A stretch of 64,000 nt of DNA from Zea mays. Lineage: Eukaryota > Streptophyta > Magnoliopsida > Poales > Poaceae. A model generated the notes under the pieces. It had not been told where the DNA came from and searched no databases. It was given only the letters and a program-made list of their open reading frames with translations. The position numbers and the translations under genes were made by a program. Shown here in pieces: positions 21,781-33,738 of this stretch. Each line of letters starts with the position of its first letter. Position 1 is the first letter of the stretch. The stretch covers positions 141,717,988 through 141,781,987 of the forward strand of contig NC_050105.1 of assembly GCF_902167145.1 (NCBI RefSeq), in the 5' to 3' direction.

Positions 21781-21790
21781 CCTATTTATA
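21781..21790 (-). promoter_or_regulatory. TATA box for beta-expansin B
   Basis: TATAAATAGG on the minus strand lies about 125 bp upstream of the ATG at 21658. It is a canonical plant TATA box at a plausible distance. Confidence 0.6.
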
Positions 21791-22167
21791 GGCAGCCAAT
21801 ATATGGTGTCTAATGCATGCAGGGAAACAGATCTCACTCTGGTTGCTTCCTCTGTTGGATTGTTCATCGCGTGCCTGCACATGGCTAGGGTCAACATGAT
21901 GATGGCAGATAACTGTGATTAACAAACCACTTAGTATAACTGCCCTAGCTAGCTAGAGAGCTAGTACAACTATTAGGCCGGTCCGGTCCGGTCCTTTTGT
22001 GTGCAGCTCACTTGTCCAATCCTTGATCTCTGATTGGAGGCATGGCAATTCGCACTCCGCCTTCCCGGGTAGGGTACGTAGATCTAGTAGACATCTAGGT
22101 GAAGAGCTGCGTGGTGGAACTTGGAAGTCGCAGGGCATTGTGCATATGAATGAAAGTTAGTACCTTT
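21791..22167. other. Upstream region of expansin B, no gene
   Basis: No coding feature is seen. The stretch probably includes the distal promoter of the expansin on the minus strand. Confidence 0.4.
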
Positions 22168-22300
22168 CGGCTAGTTTGTAAACTTCATTTTCTAAGAAAA
22201 ACTCTATTTTTTAAGGAATTTCTATTTTTCTAAGAAAAAATAAACTAGTTTCCCTTGAAAAATGAAAACTTTTGAGAAAATGGGGTTTTCAAACTAACCC
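22168..22300. mobile_element. MITE-like element, related to 24186-24314
   Basis: It starts CGGCTAGTTTGTAAACT and ends AAACTAACCC, forming imperfect inverted repeats around an A-rich core of GAAAAA and TTTTTC runs. No clean target duplication is visible. The termini resemble those of the MITE at 24186. Confidence 0.5.
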
Positions 22301-23679
22301 TCATTATCGCATTATTCATCGCAGGTGGATTTTCAGCTTAGGCAGAAATGCTGAATCCATCGAAGGGCTTTTGTGTCTATCCGGCCGTATTGGAGTACAC
22401 TAGCAAGTTAAAACGACCAGGCCACTTGCCATCAGCAGCTGGGCTTGAGGTGATCCGTATCTGAGCGCACCGGTTAACTTCACTGTCGGAATGACCGTTA
22501 TTTCAGTTGGCGGCGGCCGGGCACACGCCTTGTGAATCCCGATCCCGAGACGGTTCGCCTTAACGGTCAACTAGTCTCCGCCGCCTCCCCAGATTATCCG
22601 CGCGCGATCGAGCGTATCCGTCGTCAGGGGACCGCCACAAATCTCGCTCGCCGTCCCCCAATCAACTGCTCACCAAGTCACGACCTCTCCTCCGACTCCG
22701 ATACAGTCGCACGCACGGCAGCCCGTCACGCTGCGGCGAGAAGCCGGCAGAGTGCCGCCGCGATCCTAGCAAGCTTGCCTCCCAGCCGCGCGACCTCATC
22801 CACTCCGCGAGAATTCGGCGAGCGCGAACGTGCGTCTAGGCACTGGCCCAGTACGTCTAAATAGGCACCATGTGTGGAGGTGGCTTGCAGTACTGTGCTC
22901 AAGTCAATAAACGCATGGACACTCCAGACGGGAATTCTAATTTGAGGCCGAGTTAAGGCCCATCTAAGGCTTGAGATAGAGTCATGGAGGACATGGGATC
23001 TTATCCTCGTCAATTAGGTCTGGATAAAAAAACTCGAAACTCGTGAGTCTCGAGCGAGTCTAGCCGAGTCTTATTTTCGAGCTTGCTGCTTCACCAAGTC
23101 GAGTCACCTTGTCCTGACTCGCGAGCTGTGCCAACTTAATCAGACTATACAATAATAATGGATAATAAATAATTTTATTTATAATGTTGAATGATGATTA
23201 TAGTTTTCACATTTATATATTATTAAACCACTATATAATACAATATTATTTATCAAGGTTTAGCTCACGAGCTGAGCCGGCTCTCAAGCCAACTTCAAAC
23301 CAAGCCGAGCCTCCTATTTAAGCTCATTGAGTGATTGAGCCGAGCCGAGCTCGGTATGTCAACGAGCCGAGTCGTAGTCCGACTCGTCAATTTGTTTCCT
23401 TGGTTAAGAGCGGAATTCTAATTTGAGACCATGTTAAGGCCGCCCATGCAAGGCGCGAGATGGAGGACATGGGCTCTTATCCTCATCAATTTGTTTGCTT
23501 CGACTCTAATTTGCTCTAGACTAGTCGGTTTACGGGTTTTATATTTAGCATATTTATAATATCTATTCTTTATTTAACATAAATAGTTGTAAGTTCTAAT
23601 GGTTAGATATCAAGCACAGGACGAGGGTGGAAGGCACAAGTTCAAACTCTAGCACCACAACAACCACAACGCTCATTTT
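22301..23679. other. Intergenic, no supported gene
   Basis: An open frame at 22532-22864 is Arg/Ala/Ser-rich with no recognised domain. The stretch 23030-23400 has repeated CGAGCCGAG and GAGTCTCGAGC motifs and looks like degraded repeat sequence. Confidence 0.4.
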
Positions 23680-24165
23680 TTTACTTTTATTTCAGGTAGA
23701 ATTGTGGTTTTTTAAATTGCAAGGGCTTGTGTCTCGGGGACGTGGGAGGACCGTTTCGAAAGTTGGAACATTAAAATTGTGCTTTATAATAGTAGAGATA
23801 GATATAGAGAAGAGAAAATGGTCTAAGTTGTGTCAAACATTTTTTTTTAAACGGCTTGCGCGAAAAGCATATATAAATCAGAGATATACTTGTTTTTGTA
23901 CTTTTATTTCAGGTAAAATTGTGTTTTTTTTAAATTGCAAGGGCTTGTGCGTCGCAGAGGTGGGAGGTCTGTAGATTGATTGAGGCAAAATTGAGGGATG
24001 AGGTTTCGAAAGTTTACAACCGTGAAACCGTTTAACCATAAAATTGATGCTTTATAATAGTATAGAGCGGAGATAGATAAGAGAAAAGGATCAAAGTTGT
24101 GTCAAATTAACATTTTTTAAACGGTTTGCCACGAAAAGCATATATAAATCAGAGACATTTATGTA
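23680..24165. repeat. Diverged tandem duplication, unit about 230-260 bp
   Basis: ACTTTTATTTCAGGTA followed by AAATTGCAAGGGCTTGTG occurs near 23682 and again near 23898. GCTTTATAATAGTA and AAAAGCATATATAAATCAGA also occur twice in the same order. This is a local tandem duplication of unknown origin. Confidence 0.65.
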
Positions 24166-24185
24166 ACAGAGATAAGCATCCATAA

Positions 24186-24314
24186 GGGCTAGTTTGAGAA
24201 CCCCATTTTCCCAATAGTTTTTATTTTGCCAATGAAAAATTAGAAAAAAAATAGTTTATTTTCCTTTTGGAAAAATAGAAATACAATGGAAAAATAGAGT
24301 TTCCAAACAAGTCC
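24186..24314. mobile_element. Tourist-like MITE, 129 bp
   Basis: It starts GGGCTAGTTTGAGAAC and ends GTTTCCAAACAAGTCC, with TAA on both sides (24183-24185 and 24315-24317). The core is A/T-rich and noncoding. Confidence 0.65.
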
Positions 24315-24420
24315 TAAATAGTAGCTTCATTCTTAGTTTTATCGCTTTCCTTATTTTTACCATTAGTTACGATTTTTGCTCGGTTTTGCTTGAGAAAAAA
24401 ACACAACTAAGGATAACACT

Positions 24421-25599
24421 CACTACCGGTTTGCCGAGTATCTAAGACACTCGCAAAGGTCATTTTATACTCGGCAAAGCCTTTGCCGAGTGTTACATTT
24501 TATCGGCAAAGGGTTCTTTATCGAGTACTTTTTTCAGGCTCTCGGCAAAGACTTTGCGGAGTGTTGAAAAACAGTCGGCAAAGAAAAGAACTCGGCAAAT
24601 TAAGAATTGAAAAAAACCCAAAAAATAGCAAAACATTTTTTTAAAATTATAGGAACAACTCTCAAACCACTACCTATTACCATAGTCATCGCTCTATCAT
24701 TTTTCACTATTATTTTGATCAAATCTACATGTTTTGTAAATGGTGAGATGATTTCAAATCAAAAAATTGTCAATTACAAAGTTTCATTACATTTCAAGAC
24801 CTAGAACTTTTATTCTGGTGATTTTTCCATCTGAGGTAGTTTGAAAAATTCAAATTTTAAAATTCAAACATAGTTTTGCATGACAAGTGATTTCAAATCA
24901 AAATATTGTCAACTACAAAGTTTCATAACTACAACTTTCATGTTGGTGGTTTTTTTCTTTCGAGGTCGTTTTCAAAATTCAAAATTTAAATTTTTTAAAT
25001 TCAGACATAGGTTTCGTTGATAAGATGGCTTCAAATGAAAAAGTTGCCAGCTACAAAATTCTATAACTTCTCAAGATCTACCAAGTTTATTTTGGTTGTT
25101 TGGTCATTTGTTAATCTCACATGATGATTCTAACAATATACACAAATCTTATACATCTCTCTCATAGTTTCACAAACTACGAAAGAGATATAGGTTTTAT
25201 GAACAAATTTATTTTTATTTTGTCATATGAAGAAATGTTTAAAATATAAATTGTACATCATGATGAGTTATATAAATTTGTAGTTGAAACCTTTTCATTT
25301 GAATTAATTTACTGTTTTAAAATATCATTTTTAAATTGACTTTGCCTAGTGTTGAAAAAAAGGACTCGGCAAAGAGCTCTTTGTCGAGTGTTATATTTTT
25401 GACACTCTTGACACTCGGCAAAGAAGCTCTTTGCCGAGTATCAAAAATAAAACACTCGGCAAAGAGCTTCTTCGTCGTGTGTTTTATTTTAACCGGGGGT
25501 TTTTTGCATGGCACTCGGTAAAGAGCTTCTTTGCTGATTGCCCGAAAAAACACTCGTCAAAATATTTGGTACTAGGCAAAGAGCCAAATTACGGTAGTG
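24421..25599. mobile_element. Non-autonomous CACTA element, 1179 bp
   Basis: Starts CACTACCGG and ends ACGGTAGTG, flanked by the 3-bp duplication ACT (24418-24420 and 25600-25602). Both ends carry repeated ACTCGGCAAAG / CTTTGCCGAGT subterminal motifs, the likely transposase-binding sites. The middle is AT-rich and noncoding. The motifs match the elements at 30152 and 48207. Confidence 0.85.
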
Positions 25600-25714
25600 A
25601 CTGAGAAAACCACCACAACCAAGAGCATCACTTTAAAAAAACCATAAACTATTTATGTCGCCTTTGGTTTAACCGACGTAAATTATGGTGGCCGACATTG
25701 ATTTGCTCTGTTTA

Positions 25715-25851
25715 GGGCTTGTTCGATTAGCTCTAAATACATGTGGATTAAGTGGGATTGAATGAGTTTAAATCTCAAACAAGTCAAACTTTTTTTAAAA
25801 TTTTTCCAATCTTATCCAATCCATAGGTAACGGGATTAACCAAACAAGACC
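25715..25851. mobile_element. Tourist-like MITE, 137 bp
   Basis: It starts GGGCTTGTTCGATTA and ends TTAACCAAACAAGACC, with TTA on both sides (25712-25714 and 25852-25854). A related but more degraded copy lies near 29499-29631. Confidence 0.65.
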
Positions 25852-26127
25852 TTATGTGGTGAGAATTATAGATGCTGCTTGATGTTTTCCAAGAGCCCTA
25901 CCGCGCCGAGCTGCACTTGTTATCAAAGAATTGAAGACGACACTGCACCAACGACTAAGAAAGTGCGAATGGCCATACATTATAGGTGAGCACACCAACA
26001 AAATTGAGGACACGAATTTAAAAAACCCTTATACATACTGGCTATTACACGGAACTAGCGTCCGGAATTATACATACTTTTGAAAATTGCCGCAGCATTG
26101 GCCTAATCACTCTACACAAATAATGGC

Positions 26128-27575
26128 TTAGGTGGCGTAGTTCAGCTTGGACCAGTACGTCATACCCGCGCGCCAACCGGCGGGGATCGCGTTCCCGACG
26201 ACGAGCACCTTGCCGGAGCCCGAGACGAGTCGGGCCGAGAACGGGGCGCGCAGCGGCTTGCCGGTGTTGGCGCGCCACATGGCGCCCCACGAGTGCTGCA
26301 TCGGCGTCCACGCGCCGCCCTGGCCCTGCTGCATGATGTGCACCGCGGCGAGGTCCCCGTCGCCGTTCTGGTACTGGATGAGCACGGCGAGGTAGAACGG
26401 GTTTGAGCCCCGGTCCACCTTGAAGGCGATTCCCATGCCATTGTAGTTGCACGGCACCCTGCACGCGAGGATAAATTAAAGGCAAATCCTAGCTTCGCCG
26501 TTCGTCACAAGCGCGCGCGCGCGCGCAGCAATAATTTCACTAGAATTGAACGGCGAGCTAGTTCAGACGCAGTAGCTAGCACACCTCTTGTATTGGATCT
26601 TGAGGGTTCCGGCGGCGCGGAGGCGGTCGGCCATGCCGCGGTTGGCCATGGCGCCGAAGGCCGTGCCGCTCATGTCAAAGTGCGCCGCCTGGGCGAGGCA
26701 GACCCCACCGGGGCAGGAGTCGGTGATAGTGACAGTCACCGGCCACCCGGAGCAGGCTTTGTTGCCGGTGCACTTGATCTTCGTATTGTGTTCGTACAGC
26801 AGCACAGACAACACTTGTATCAGTGGTTAGAAGACGAATGTACGTAGGAGAGAGTACACACCACACAGCACTTGGCAAGTCACAAGTAGTAACCTGATAG
26901 CATGCGCCGCAGCCATTGCCGTTCTTGAAAAGGGAAGGACCGCCGGCGGCTATCATCGACGAGAACGGGCGCTGGCTGACGGTACCTTGATAGCCGCACG
27001 CACCGCCTGTGCATGCAGAAACGAGCTGACCATCAACATCGTCATTAGAGTTGCAGGATCATACTACCTCCATTTATTTTTATTTGACGTTGCATTGGAT
27101 ATATAGTGCAAGTTTTTACATTAGGAAACGTCAAATAAAAAAACAAAGGGACTTCTTGAATATGAATATATGATCTCTTCTAGTCCACTACTGCTACGCT
27201 TCATCACTGCATCACATGATGTTGACCAATATAACCTCAGTCCACCAATATAGTTCTTTTAGTCTACTTTTTTCTGTTCACATACAAACTATATTCAAAT
27301 GTTACTTAATGAATATATAACGAATTATATTTTAAGCGGATGAGTACAAACCTACCGTCGCTGCCGGCGCCGTAAGGGCTCCCGTACCACGTCGCGCCGC
27401 CCGAGGACCATCCGCCGGCGGCTCTGGCTGGCGTTGAGGTGGTGTACCGGCTGCTAGTGTGGTTCCGGAGAGACGTGGACCTCGGATTCCCATAGCAGGA
27501 AACGGGGCATACAACAAGTGCCAGAACTGGCAGCACCGCGAATAGGGCATCTCGGAATGTAACTGGAGTAGCCAT
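26128..27575 (-). CDS. Beta-expansin C, four exons
   Basis: Predicted 285-aa secreted beta-expansin. Exons from the start are 27575-27356, 27006-26894, 26778-26585 and 26458-26128, in frame throughout. Introns are GT-AG; the exon 3 acceptor reads GAAG rather than the usual CAG. A signal peptide (residues about 1-28) is followed by a linker with an N-H-T sequon. The barrel has A-T-W-Y-G, G-G-A-C-G-Y, C-G-A-C-Y-Q and [10 protein letters not shown]. The CBM63-like domain ends L-N-Y-A-T. The barrel ([14 protein letters not shown] in [18 protein letters not shown] type here) and C-terminal half closely resemble expansin A, so the two look like a recent duplicate pair. Intron 3 contains a (GC)8 run at about 26511-26526. 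Confidence 0.91.
27064..27152. mobile_element. Degenerate Stowaway-like MITE in expansin C intron 1
   Basis: CTACCTCCATTTATTTTTAT at the left pairs with ACGTCAAATAAAAAAACAAA at the right, the usual layout of short grass Stowaway elements. The right end is degraded and a TA duplication is not clear. It lies wholly in intron 1, which is the longest expansin intron here. Confidence 0.55.
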
Positions 27576-27655
27576 TGATTGTCTCCTAGCTAATTTGTAT
27601 CGACAGTCTAGTGGAGCTAGCTAGGCTTGTTGTGTGGTCTTAAGCTCGATTTGGG

Positions 27656-27671
27656 TGATATATATATATAT
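27656..27671 (-). promoter_or_regulatory. TA-rich core promoter of beta-expansin C
   Basis: An alternating TATATATATATATATA tract lies about 80 bp upstream of the ATG at 27575, in the position of the TATA boxes of the other two expansins. Confidence 0.45.
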
Positions 27672-30151
27672 GTTGTGGGATGATGATGGTTTTAGGGGTC
27701 ATGGCTTAAAAGTTACACGCACATGCAGTGCAGATCGATCGGGAGGAACGTGCAAATTGTTTGGCCTAATTAAGGATTCATATATGTTGCGGTCAATTCT
27801 TGAGTCTTGGATAAAGAAATAGCACAAGGTAGTTCGCGTCGGTTGAGCATGTGTAATGTGTTAGTACAATTCAAGCTGTTACGTTGAACTGGCACGCTTA
27901 ATAACTTTTGCGCAAGTTGCTAATTTGCTATGTTTTGATTATTAAAATACGTGCTGCGTTCGTCAAAGGGTGACTCGCTACTGATCTCATCATCGTTCGT
28001 ACTACGCGCACGTACCTACATGTGCTTAAGTAGGCCTACTTGTAATATATAGTCATCTTCAAAATACTAGCTAAATGGCTAGTGGACCTAAATTTTGTCT
28101 ACTCAACGCAAAATAACTTTTCAACAGACTAGCCATTAACTCACCAAGTTATCCAACTCTTCAAGTTAGCTCTCTCACTAGCTAGAACTTAGCCGACTAT
28201 TGTGACTAGCCAAACTAGATAGATAGTCTATTAGAGTGAGATGCTATATATAGAGTGTAATTTTTATGAAAAGGTAAATAGATAGCAAAAAATGAAGAGT
28301 CTTTTAGAGATGCTCAATCCCAAGTTATACCTGATGTACAGATAGTCATACGACTTCTCCAGTCCATCGATCATGTCCCAATGCTCGTCCTTCAATGCTC
28401 TCGATTCATCGACACGAACCTGCATAATCTTCGCCTTTACTGTTGACCACTGTCTTCAGACTCCATAGCTATGCACCATTATCCAAGAGACATGGTGTAT
28501 ATACTCATGGCCCGAATAGGTCATAGGATTCAACACAAGGCGCTACTCTATTGATAATCACTCATCACGAACTGGAACCACAAGGGCACATATCAACTTT
28601 GTATCAACCTTGTGTTATAATAAATATAAACAAAATAGATGTGGTTTATGGAAAAATATCGCAGACAACCTTAAAAGGGTAAAATATATCATTCTAATCA
28701 AAATGTGATCTGTTGTGTGAATCTAGAGCGGCTATATAGCCAAATCATTCACGATAAATTTAAGACATGTTTGGTTTCGCTTATGAATGAAAACAAGCGA
28801 GAATCGCACCAAACATCAAGATTATTTTTGTTTTTCACAGAATCGACGGTTCACCCGTAAAACTAATAAGCAAGAATCCAATAATCTCAAGGATCTTTGT
28901 GTTTTCTAGAATCTAAAAGTGGTGGGGAAAAGCGAAACCAAAGTGGTCGCCGTTCACATCACTGATAGAACCGATTAACAATTATAGATCCAGATTCAGG
29001 TCCACACAGGCCCAATATCAGTTTAGGCCTTGTGGCCGACCACGTACACGCTGCAGCTAGTAGGGCAGCTCCCCCGCTTGTGCAATATCAGGACACCATT
29101 CATGTGCAGCTACGTCGGGCCCGTGCGGCTGCCGGTTCCAGCGCGGCCTTGAAGTTGAAGCCGTCATACTCGACTGCACGGGAGCCCTCCACGCCTGCAC
29201 CGTCCTCTGGGGGCACGTCGCGCTAACAGGCCAGCCGCCAGCGCAAGCATCTGTTTGTGGATGGCAAAATCGAATGCTTTTCAGCACGCAACAACGGGTC
29301 AATGCAAGAGCTAGTAGCCAAGTGCTCCCTAAAACCCTAAACCCTTAAATTCTAAACCCTAAACTGAAACTGATCGGTTTTTTAATTTAAATGAAATTAT
29401 AAACTTTTTATAGTGATATTTATTTCTCTAAATAGTTTCATTACAGAATAGGCCCTTTGATCTCATCTTGGACCGACCCAACCTCTAAGTCCTTGACTCC
29501 TTGTTCAGTTATTCCTATCCCACGTGGATTGTATAAGATTGAAAAAAAATTATGAATTTTTTTTATTTGTTTTAAATTTAAATCCACCCAATCTCATCCA
29601 ATCCACATGTATTGAGAGTAAAACGAACAAGCATGTCAGTTCTCTCTGTTTTTATCGAAAATTTTGTTACATGCTTTTCACACCTTACCTTAGTACTATC
29701 TAAGTTTGTACCTCAGTCCAGTGACGATACATGTCCCAGGGTACAGGCTACCCAGTCCATGGCCTAGGCCATGACCTATACACATATAACTATTTTTATT
29801 TTATTTAGATTAAAATAGTTAGTTGTCCGATATTATTAATACAGTTTATACATATTATATAGATAGACCTTGCTTCAATAAAATATTTATTTAAACACGA
29901 TCCAAACCCATAGATTCTGGATAGTGCCAAAACAATGCAGATCTAGGCATGTGGTTGTGTCGTCTTTGTTGGCTGGGCGGATCCGGTGATGCACCTCAAA
30001 TAGATCTAAACGCGTGTTAGCGTGCCCCTAGGATCGGGTCGTCGTAGTGATTTTGCCCTAGAGACGCTGGGTGACGATATGGTGAGGAGAGACAAATGCG
30101 ATGGACGCCGAGATATATGGTGTGGATGAATGAGATGAAGTTTTTTGTCGC
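27672..30151. other. Intergenic with degraded MITEs and telomere-like repeats
   Basis: No gene is supported. Possible MITEs lie at 28749-28944 (GTTTGGTTTCGCTT left, AAAGCGAAACCAAAG right) and 29499-29631 (CTTGTTCAGTTATTC left, AACGAACAAG right). The sequence at 28045-28320 has CTAGCTA motifs and may be another. A cluster of CCCTAAA-like repeats is at 29327-29365. A GC-rich island at 29040-29230 has short open frames on both strands but no recognised protein. Confidence 0.45.
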
Positions 30152-31114
30152 CACTACCGGAATCAGCTCCTTTGCCGTGTGTCTCAGACACACGGCAAAG
30201 GCAAATTTACACTCGGCAAATGCTTTGCCGAGTGTAACACTCGGCAAAGAACGCTCGGTGAACTGTACATCGGCAACAACCTCTTTGCCGAGTACTATTT
30301 GTCGGGCACTCGGCAAAGAAAAGTCACCGTCACGGCGCCAAGTAACGGTAACGGATCCTTTGCCGAGTGCCGTCTGTGGCACTCGGCAAAGAGGTCAATG
30401 TTGCCGAGTGTTTGCTCGAGAGGCCCTCGGCAAAGACTGACCCAGTGGGCCCCACTGCCAGTCCCTGTGCCGAGAGCTCTAGTAGGCACTCGGCAAAGGA
30501 GGCTTCTTTGCCGAGTGTCTGTTCACTACAAGAAAAAAGGCAAGGAGTGTCGGCCAAAACCCCACACTCTTACTGAAATAAGCCGACACTCTAAGTATAA
30601 GAGTGTCGGTTGACCGAAAGAGTGTCGGTTGACCGACACTCTTAGCCGTCACTCTAAAATGGACGCTCTTATTCGTATAGAAGTGTGGGGACCGACACTC
30701 TTAAGGTAAGAGTGTCGGTTCAACACGCAACCGACACTCTTATTTTAAAAGTGTCGGCCAGCCATATGGCGGACACTCTTACTGCGCGCACGGCCAGAAG
30801 CCTAGCTGGGCGCATATAAGAATGTGGGGGCCGACACTCTTAGTGAATATTTTTTTTAATACCCAATTTTATTTTTCTCCCTCCCCGGATGGGAAGCCTC
30901 CATAACAGCACAATACAAACACAATATTCAATATATCACAACATTCAATATATCACAACACAAGCACCATATTCAACATAACATAACACAAGCACCATAT
31001 TCAATATTCATACAAGTTCAAGTCCATAAGAAATAAGTTCAAATCCATCTAAAACAAGTTAAAGTCCATACAAAACACAATGATAGTAAGTTCCACATAA
31101 GCCTCCATATTAAT

Positions 31115-33738
31115 TTATTCCGTTGGTGGGTCATTGGAGCCGCCGCCACTTGTGTTCATCAATAAGTCCATAAACGTGCTCGGATCCGGAGGCGGACTAG
31201 CATGATGTGAGCCCGAACCCTTTAAAAGAAACAAACATTTGTTAGTTTACCGAGTAACTAATTAAACATATACATAGACTGCAACATATACATGCATGTT
31301 TTCTAGTAACTGCTTAAATAATGAAGCAAATAGAGATGCAAAGGATATCAACTTAACGTACTGATCCTGGTGAGTGTGAGGGCAATCCTGGTGATTGTGA
31401 CTGCCCGCGAGGAGGAAATCCCCACGGCATCGGCGGTGGCATCTGTGTTTGCATCGGTGGCCAAATGCCTGGCTGGCGAGGTGCCCACGGCATCATTTGC
31501 CCTCCTATCACACCCGATGCCATCAATTGGTCTTGGACAGAAGTTGCAGAACCCTGAAACAGAAGACACACTCTTGTTTATGATTAAGAAGTTACGATGA
31601 TCAACAATAAAAGTAACTATAGATCATGCGAATGACAAAAGTTTAAAATAGATCATGTAAAAGCAAACATGTAGAAAGACAGAGAGCAAGCAACCAATGA
31701 TTATCAGACAAATGATGTTTAGTAGACGATTGTACCTGTGATCCATCCGCCGCTGCAGTGGAGCGGTCCGATGATTGTCCAGACACCGGATGTGTGATGA
31801 TAGGGGGTTGTTGAAAAGGAGGCATGCCGAACTGAGTTCCGGCACCTCCGTACATCTGCAAATAGATTATTCATCAGTTTTTCAGTTAATCGGACTTGAG
31901 AAACAACGAAATAACAAAAAATTGATACCTGATGTAGCATCCAATTTTGCATTTGTTGCATCTGTTGCTGTACTTGTTGCTTATATTGGGCCATACTCTC
32001 CTCCATTTGAGTCATCTTCTCAAGCAGCTCTCCTTCACGTGCAGATGGTCGTCGGGGTCGATTTGACCCAGCTGAGAAATTGGACCGTCTAGTGTAACTC
32101 CGACGGGGGACAACACCGTCACCAATTGCTAACCTGTAAGAGTATCATATATATATATATGTAGTAAATGACAAGACATCACTAAACAGTAACAATGTGA
32201 CAAGCGCATATACCTCCCATGTGGCACGCCTCCACCAGCCTTATAAGCCGCCTCCGTATCGAACTCACCAGTGAGCCAATCCGCATCTGGACCATTTTTC
32301 TCTCTCACGTTGTCAATGTAGCGAGCCTGTGAAAAAATCATCCAAGTCACAACAAAGGCATATCATGTTCATCTTAGAGTCGATTTTCATACTTACCAGT
32401 TTCTCTGTCGCATTACTGTCATTCAGTATTTCCGGGTGATTCGGATCGGGACCCTTGTGTCCCTCGACGAAGACTTGAAGCAAAGTAGGCTCCACTCCAT
32501 TTCGAGCTGCCTGCAACACATGATTAGAAAGTCTAGACAAGTCTATGCAATTAACAATTGACCAGGCAATTTGACACATACCATACGTGCGGCCTTGCCA
32601 ATGTGTCCATCTGCCCCGAAGAAGTGGACCCCTGGCTTGCTCAACCGATTCATACGATTTCTATTAGATATGGCCAAGAACTCCTCAGAAGCCCAATACT
32701 CGCACATCCACGCCCAAGCATCCGAATGGTGGCTCAACCAATCCACCTCACTCTCTTTGTACTGCTGAGCCGTCAGGTGAATTTCCTTTGCCATATTCGC
32801 GTCACAATAGTTCCCCTGACGCTTTTGGTACACCGTGACGGCCCTCAATCGTGCTTTATACATCATACCCTTTACAGCTCTATCTGCTGAGCCATTGAAT
32901 ACCTCACGCACATATGAATCATCCAAGGTATAGGGGTCGCACACGCGAAATTGGCCCTGCAAATTTGAAGATCACCAGAGACTTACAAATGCAAAATCTG
33001 AATTCAATTTGAATATCATAAGGGACTTACCCAAAACAAATCCCACACTTTGCTTGTGTGTGTCCCGTCGTTCCCGTACGGCTTGAGATCCCAATGAGCC
33101 CAGTAATGAGCAGCTATCTCTTGACTGCCCTCTGTAACCATCGCCGGGTAGGCGAATCGCAAACAAATCCCCAACTCTGTGAGGATTGGTGTGCGATGCC
33201 CTGTCCCGTCCCAACTAACCTCCTTCCACGCCCTGGTGCCTTTCGGTTCAATAACCCTCCGCTGATCGAAGGGTTTAGAAGGCTTCAATGTGAGGGACCG
33301 ACGATACCTACAAATGAAAGTTTGTTATTTAACAATGCAAATCATTTACTTAAAACTTCAACTTGACAATAAAACTTCAACTCTATAATAAGAATACCTG
33401 ATGGCACGCCGTGGCGCAGCCTGTGTGGCAGCCTCCTCTGTAGAAGCGTCTGCTCCCGATGTCTCCTCTCCATCGTCCAGTTCTGCGGCAGCTTCCTCAG
33501 CCTCCGCGTCCACAGCCGCCTCCGCAGTAGGTGCCATAGTAGGTGCCACTAAATCAGCTGCACGCGAAGTAGTCCCTTCTGTATTGGAGGGTCCGCTGCT
33601 ACCCCGCATCTGCTCTAGGGAGGCAAGCAACTGCTCTTGCCTGCTCCTGCTTGTTGTGGTGCCCTGAAATGTAAACAATTTTAGATTGCTAGCTGGCCCC
33701 AGTAACTAAACTAAGAAAAAAACAAGTACCTCAAACAT
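31115..33738 (-). CDS. TNPA-like CACTA protein (plant Ptta/En/Spm, Transposase_24-type)
   Basis: Predicted 591-aa product in ten exons from the start: 33738-33730, 33663-33398, 33307-33031, 32956-32582, 32510-32397, 32326-32214, 32133-31929, 31855-31736, 31553-31362 and 31219-31115. All introns are GT-AG and the sum is in frame. The N-terminus is acidic and low-complexity. The core (33307-32397) has W-K-E-V-S-W-D-G-T-G and V-K-G-M-M-Y-K-A-R-L-R-A, typical of the Transposase_24/Ptta family. The C-terminal part has a Gln-rich coiled coil (near 31970) and a Pro/Met/Gly-rich tail. By analogy with En/Spm TNPA it would bind the subterminal repeats. The first ATG lies in another frame of the truncated TNP2 exon immediately upstream. 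Confidence 0.75.

Noticed and set aside
22532..22864. 110-aa plus-strand frame between expansins B and C
   Set aside because: Arg/Ala/Ser-rich, no domain, no splice or promoter support, and it ends without recognisable homology.
30179..30613. Frames over CACTA subterminal repeats (also at 36320-36802 and 48174-48771)
   Set aside because: The peptides are translations of the CTTTGCCGAGTG repeat (A-E-C, L-P-S-V, T-R-Q-R) and differ only by frame.
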